Below the pieces are notes generated by a model, which saw only the letters and a list, made by a program, of their open reading frames with translations, was not told where the DNA came from and did not search any database. The position numbers were made by a program, and so were the translations under genes. This document shows, piece after piece, positions 61,598 to 64,000 of a stretch of 64,000 nucleotides of DNA. This DNA is from Ohtaekwangia sp966211525. GTDB lineage: Bacteria; Bacteroidota; Bacteroidia; Cytophagales; Cyclobacteriaceae. How positions within the stretch are numbered: position 1 is the stretch's first letter; the number at the start of each line of letters is the position of its first letter. The stretch covers positions 1 through 64,000 of the forward strand of contig CBIHOZ010000012.1 in assembly GCA_966211525.1 (NCBI GenBank), given 5' to 3'.

Positions 61598-64000
61598 ACA
61601 AAACTCCTCAGCCCCCGCGCTGGATCGATAACCTGATCGACTACCTTGCACCGAACGACCTTGCGGAAGAAATACGCGGCGACCTGTATGAACTGTACCG
61701 TAAAGATATACATCACAAAAGTATACCGGCTGCTCGCCTCGCCTATATCACAAACGCGTTTGGTTTTTTACTCAGACGTTTTTTCTGGAAAAAGAATTCT
61801 CTCTCACTAAACAACCCTGCCATGCTACGAAATTACTTCATCATTGCCTACAGGAGTTTGCTGTCCTATAAGAGCAATACCTTTATCAATGTACTCGGGC
61901 TAACGATTGGAATAGCATCTGCGCTTACCATCTTTACCTTTATCCGGCACGAACTCAGTTACGATACTTTCCATAGTGATCTTGAAAATATATACCGTAT
62001 TGTACGCGTCAGTGGCAGAGACAGGTCGGAAGGCCGCACCGGAATTTCTTACCCCGTGCCTGGTGCGCTGAAAGATGAGATTGCTTCTTTTCAGAAAATA
62101 ACATCGGTGGAATATTTCGGTGAGACACTGGTGGAAGTGCCTGATACAAGCGGAACGGTCATCGCGCAGTTCAAGGAAAACAACGGACTGGCTATGGTTG
62201 AACCGTCATTCTTCGAAGTACTTGACTTTAAAGATAAACCGGTTCGTTGGCTGCAGGGAAATCCCGCCAAGGCACTGGTTGATCCTCTTTCAGTTGTACT
62301 CACGGAATCGCTTGCTAAAAAATATTTTGGCGAAGGAAATATAGTGGGCAAGACCTTACGCTTCGAAAAAGATGCCGACTGCAAAGTTACGGGAGTGGTA
62401 TCTGATTTTCCGGAGAACACCGATTTTCCATTCACGATGCTCATCTCCTACTCTACGTTGCGTCAAATCAAAGCGCGCATGCAAGACGACTGGTCAAGTG
62501 TTGAGGACAACCATCAAACCTATATCCGGCTTCCGGAAAATATGACGAGGGCGGAAGCTGAAGCGCAAATTGCTAAAGTACATGCCGCACATACTCCGGA
62601 AGATTTGCACCGTAACCGGCTCTATCTTCTTCAATCGCTTTCGGATGTTCACTTCGAATCACGTTTCGGGAATTACAACGGACGCTCCATCAGTAAGACC
62701 ATGCTATTGGGTATGACGCTGGTTGCTATATTTTTGCTAGTTACCTGCTGCATTAACTATGTAAATCTGGCCACTGCACAATCCGCGATGCGGGCAAAAG
62801 AAGTTGGTCTTCGTAAAGTTATGGGCAGCAGCAGACGAAGTCTCATCTGGCAGTTCCTAACAGAGACTTGTGTTGTTGTGCTTGTAGCGGGCGTTATATC
62901 ACTTGCACTCTCGGAAATATTGCTGCTGAAATTGCAGTCGTTACTTAACCTGCCGCTGCAACATCACTTCAGCGATCCTTTTATTCTGGCAGTACTCAGT
63001 ATAATTATACTGGTTGTTATACTTTTCTCCGGACTATATCCTTCATTTTCCATTTCGAAAATGAACCCGGTAAATTCACTAAAGAGTAAATTTACAACGG
63101 AGACGCTAGGCGGCTTTAACTTCAGAAAAGTACTGGTAGTAGTACAGTTTACCATTACGCAAATTATAGCGGTGAGTGCCTTTATTGTCGTGAGTCAGAT
63201 GCATTTCTTCCGGAACCAGGATATGGGTTTTGACCAGGATGCCATTATAACGTTTCCTATACCGCATCGCAATGACTCCGTAGCACGGCATCAACTCGAA
63301 GACCGGTTTCGTGCGTTGTCCTTTGTGTCCAATGTATCGTTCAGCTATACATTACCGGCCGGAGTTCACCGAAGACAAGACGCAAGTAACATCTGGCTTC
63401 ACGGAGAGCAGGCTCCCAATGTAATTTTTGAATACCAGGCAGCAGATTCGTCATATATACACCTGTTCGGCATTCAATTGCTCGCGGGCAGAAACGTCAG
63501 CAACGTTGATCGTGCAACGGAAGTATTGATAACACATAACCTGGCGAAACGCCTTCGCTTCGCCACACCAGAGGAAGCCATCGGTCAGCCTGCTGTGATG
63601 TCAGGAAAAGACGTTACGATCGTTGGCGTTGTCGAAGACTTTTACAACAACTCACTGAAAGAAGACCTTGGCAACATTGTTATTACCAACAATCCGGGAG
63701 CATTCACGTCTGTTAGTGTAAAGCTTCAGTCTCTTCAGCAGTATGAAGCTCTGCAGCAAGCTATGGGCGCACTCCAAACTATATGGAAGGAAACGTATCC
63801 TACGCATTTCTTTGAATACCGCTTCTTCGATGATAATGTAAAAGCATACTATGAGCAGGAACAAAAATACGCTCAGCTTTTCCAGGTGTTCTCGGTTATC
63901 TTCCTGCTTATTGGCTGCCTCGGATTATACGGTCTCATTGCTTTTGTTGTAAATCGCAAAAGTAAAGAAGTAGCCATACGAAAAGTACTTGGTGCAACCA
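61594..64000 (+). CDS. FtsX-type ABC transporter permease with prefix domain (partial, cut by window edge)
   Basis: A frame from ATG at 61594 open to the right edge, 802 codons. The first 75 residues are a soluble permease-prefix segment (RWIDNLIDYLAPNDLAEEIRGD), followed by a MacB-type permease: N-terminal helix (NTFINVLGLTIGIASALTIFTF), periplasmic domain, helices near residues 370-480 (MLLGMTLVAIFLLVTCCINYVN) and a second periplasmic and membrane part ending with VNRKSKEVAIRKVLGAT at the edge. There is no ATPase. The gene is coupled to padR by an ATGA overlap. It is related to, but distinct from, the permease at 24002. Confidence 0.9.
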   Translation, partial: MNKTPQPPRWIDNLIDYLAPNDLAEEIRGDLYELYRKDIHHKSIPAARLAYITNAFGFLLRRFFWKKNSLSLNNPAMLRNYFIIAYRSLLSYKSNTFINVLGLTIGIASALTIFTFIRHELSYDTFHSDLENIYRIVRVSGRDRSEGRTGISYPVPGALKDEIASFQKITSVEYFGETLVEVPDTSGTVIAQFKENNGLAMVEPSFFEVLDFKDKPVRWLQGNPAKALVDPLSVVLTESLAKKYFGEGNIVGKTLRFEKDADCKVTGVVSDFPENTDFPFTMLISYSTLRQIKARMQDDWSSVEDNHQTYIRLPENMTRAEAEAQIAKVHAAHTPEDLHRNRLYLLQSLSDVHFESRFGNYNGRSISKTMLLGMTLVAIFLLVTCCINYVNLATAQSAMRAKEVGLRKVMGSSRRSLIWQFLTETCVVVLVAGVISLALSEILLLKLQSLLNLPLQHHFSDPFILAVLSIIILVVILFSGLYPSFSISKMNPVNSLKSKFTTETLGGFNFRKVLVVVQFTITQIIAVSAFIVVSQMHFFRNQDMGFDQDAIITFPIPHRNDSVARHQLEDRFRALSFVSNVSFSYTLPAGVHRRQDASNIWLHGEQAPNVIFEYQAADSSYIHLFGIQLLAGRNVSNVDRATEVLITHNLAKRLRFATPEEAIGQPAVMSGKDVTIVGVVEDFYNNSLKEDLGNIVITNNPGAFTSVSVKLQSLQQYEALQQAMGALQTIWKETYPTHFFEYRFFDDNVKAYYEQEQKYAQLFQVFSVIFLLIGCLGLYGLIAFVVNRKSKEVAIRKVLGAT

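Noticed and set aside
1..64000. CRISPR arrays, rRNA, tRNA, IS elements or prophage
   Set aside because: No regularly spaced repeats, RNA gene sequences, transposases or phage structural operons were seen; the tail-like protein at 40615 has a signal peptide and no phage neighbours.

Overview
The window looks like a chromosomal piece of a free-living Bacteroidota of the Cytophagia type. The indications are a type IX secretion sorting tail on a secreted protein, periplasmic two-component-propeller/triple-tyrosine sensor kinases, MacB/FtsX permeases encoded without an ATPase, weak Shine-Dalgarno sequences, and promoters whose only recognisable core is a -7 element ending in TTTG. No rRNA, tRNA, CRISPR array, insertion sequence or phage block was found. 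TATA-containing tetramers are unusually common in coding and non-coding DNA alike. Gene assignments come from reading the translated sequence by eye; no database search was possible.

Layout. 1-17 kb is a signal-transduction island: a partial membrane sensor, an output-less propeller protein, PAS kinases, single receivers, an Hpt protein, a GAF protein, a soluble kinase, and a kinase / receiver / NarL-type regulator operon. 17-34 kb is mostly metabolism: an iron-permease-like protein, an AsmA/DUF748-like protein, two GH13 enzymes (TreZ and an alpha-glucosidase), an aldo/keto reductase, an FtsX permease divergent from an NtrC/NtrY-like pair, a zinc alcohol dehydrogenase, a PhyH oxygenase, a MarR-GNAT fusion, and a siderophore-interacting-protein/AraC pair. 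34-50 kb holds two giant hybrid kinases (propeller-YYY-TM-kinase-REC-REC) facing each other across a two-gene operon for secreted surface proteins. The second giant kinase lies in an operon with another hybrid kinase, an outer-membrane-like protein, a membrane protein and an Hpt protein. 51.8-60.6 kb is a complete chemotaxis operon (parA-mcp-cheW-cheD-cheY-cheB-cheA-cheC-cheR) with a soluble receptor. A PadR regulator and an FtsX permease run off the right edge.

How it may work together. The most striking observation is that five minus-strand transcription units carry the same promoter: an inverted repeat AATCAG-N7-CTGATT followed at exactly fixed spacing by a -7 TTTG. The units are Hpt+hybrid kinase, soluble kinase, GAF protein, tail-like adhesin+T9SS protein, and Hpt+membrane proteins+two hybrid kinases. 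The repeat centre falls near -42, the classical activator position. This predicts one regulon joining dispersed phosphorelay parts to surface-protein secretion. The NarL-type regulator at 13.1-13.8 kb is the obvious local candidate for the activator, but that link is inferred. Other notable points are a sigma-54 promoter with paired upstream sites in front of the FtsX permease, a chemotaxis adaptation branch with altered key residues (CheB Asp to Asn; CheD His to Cys), and a ParA ATPase beside a cytoplasmic receptor, as in systems that partition soluble chemoreceptor clusters.
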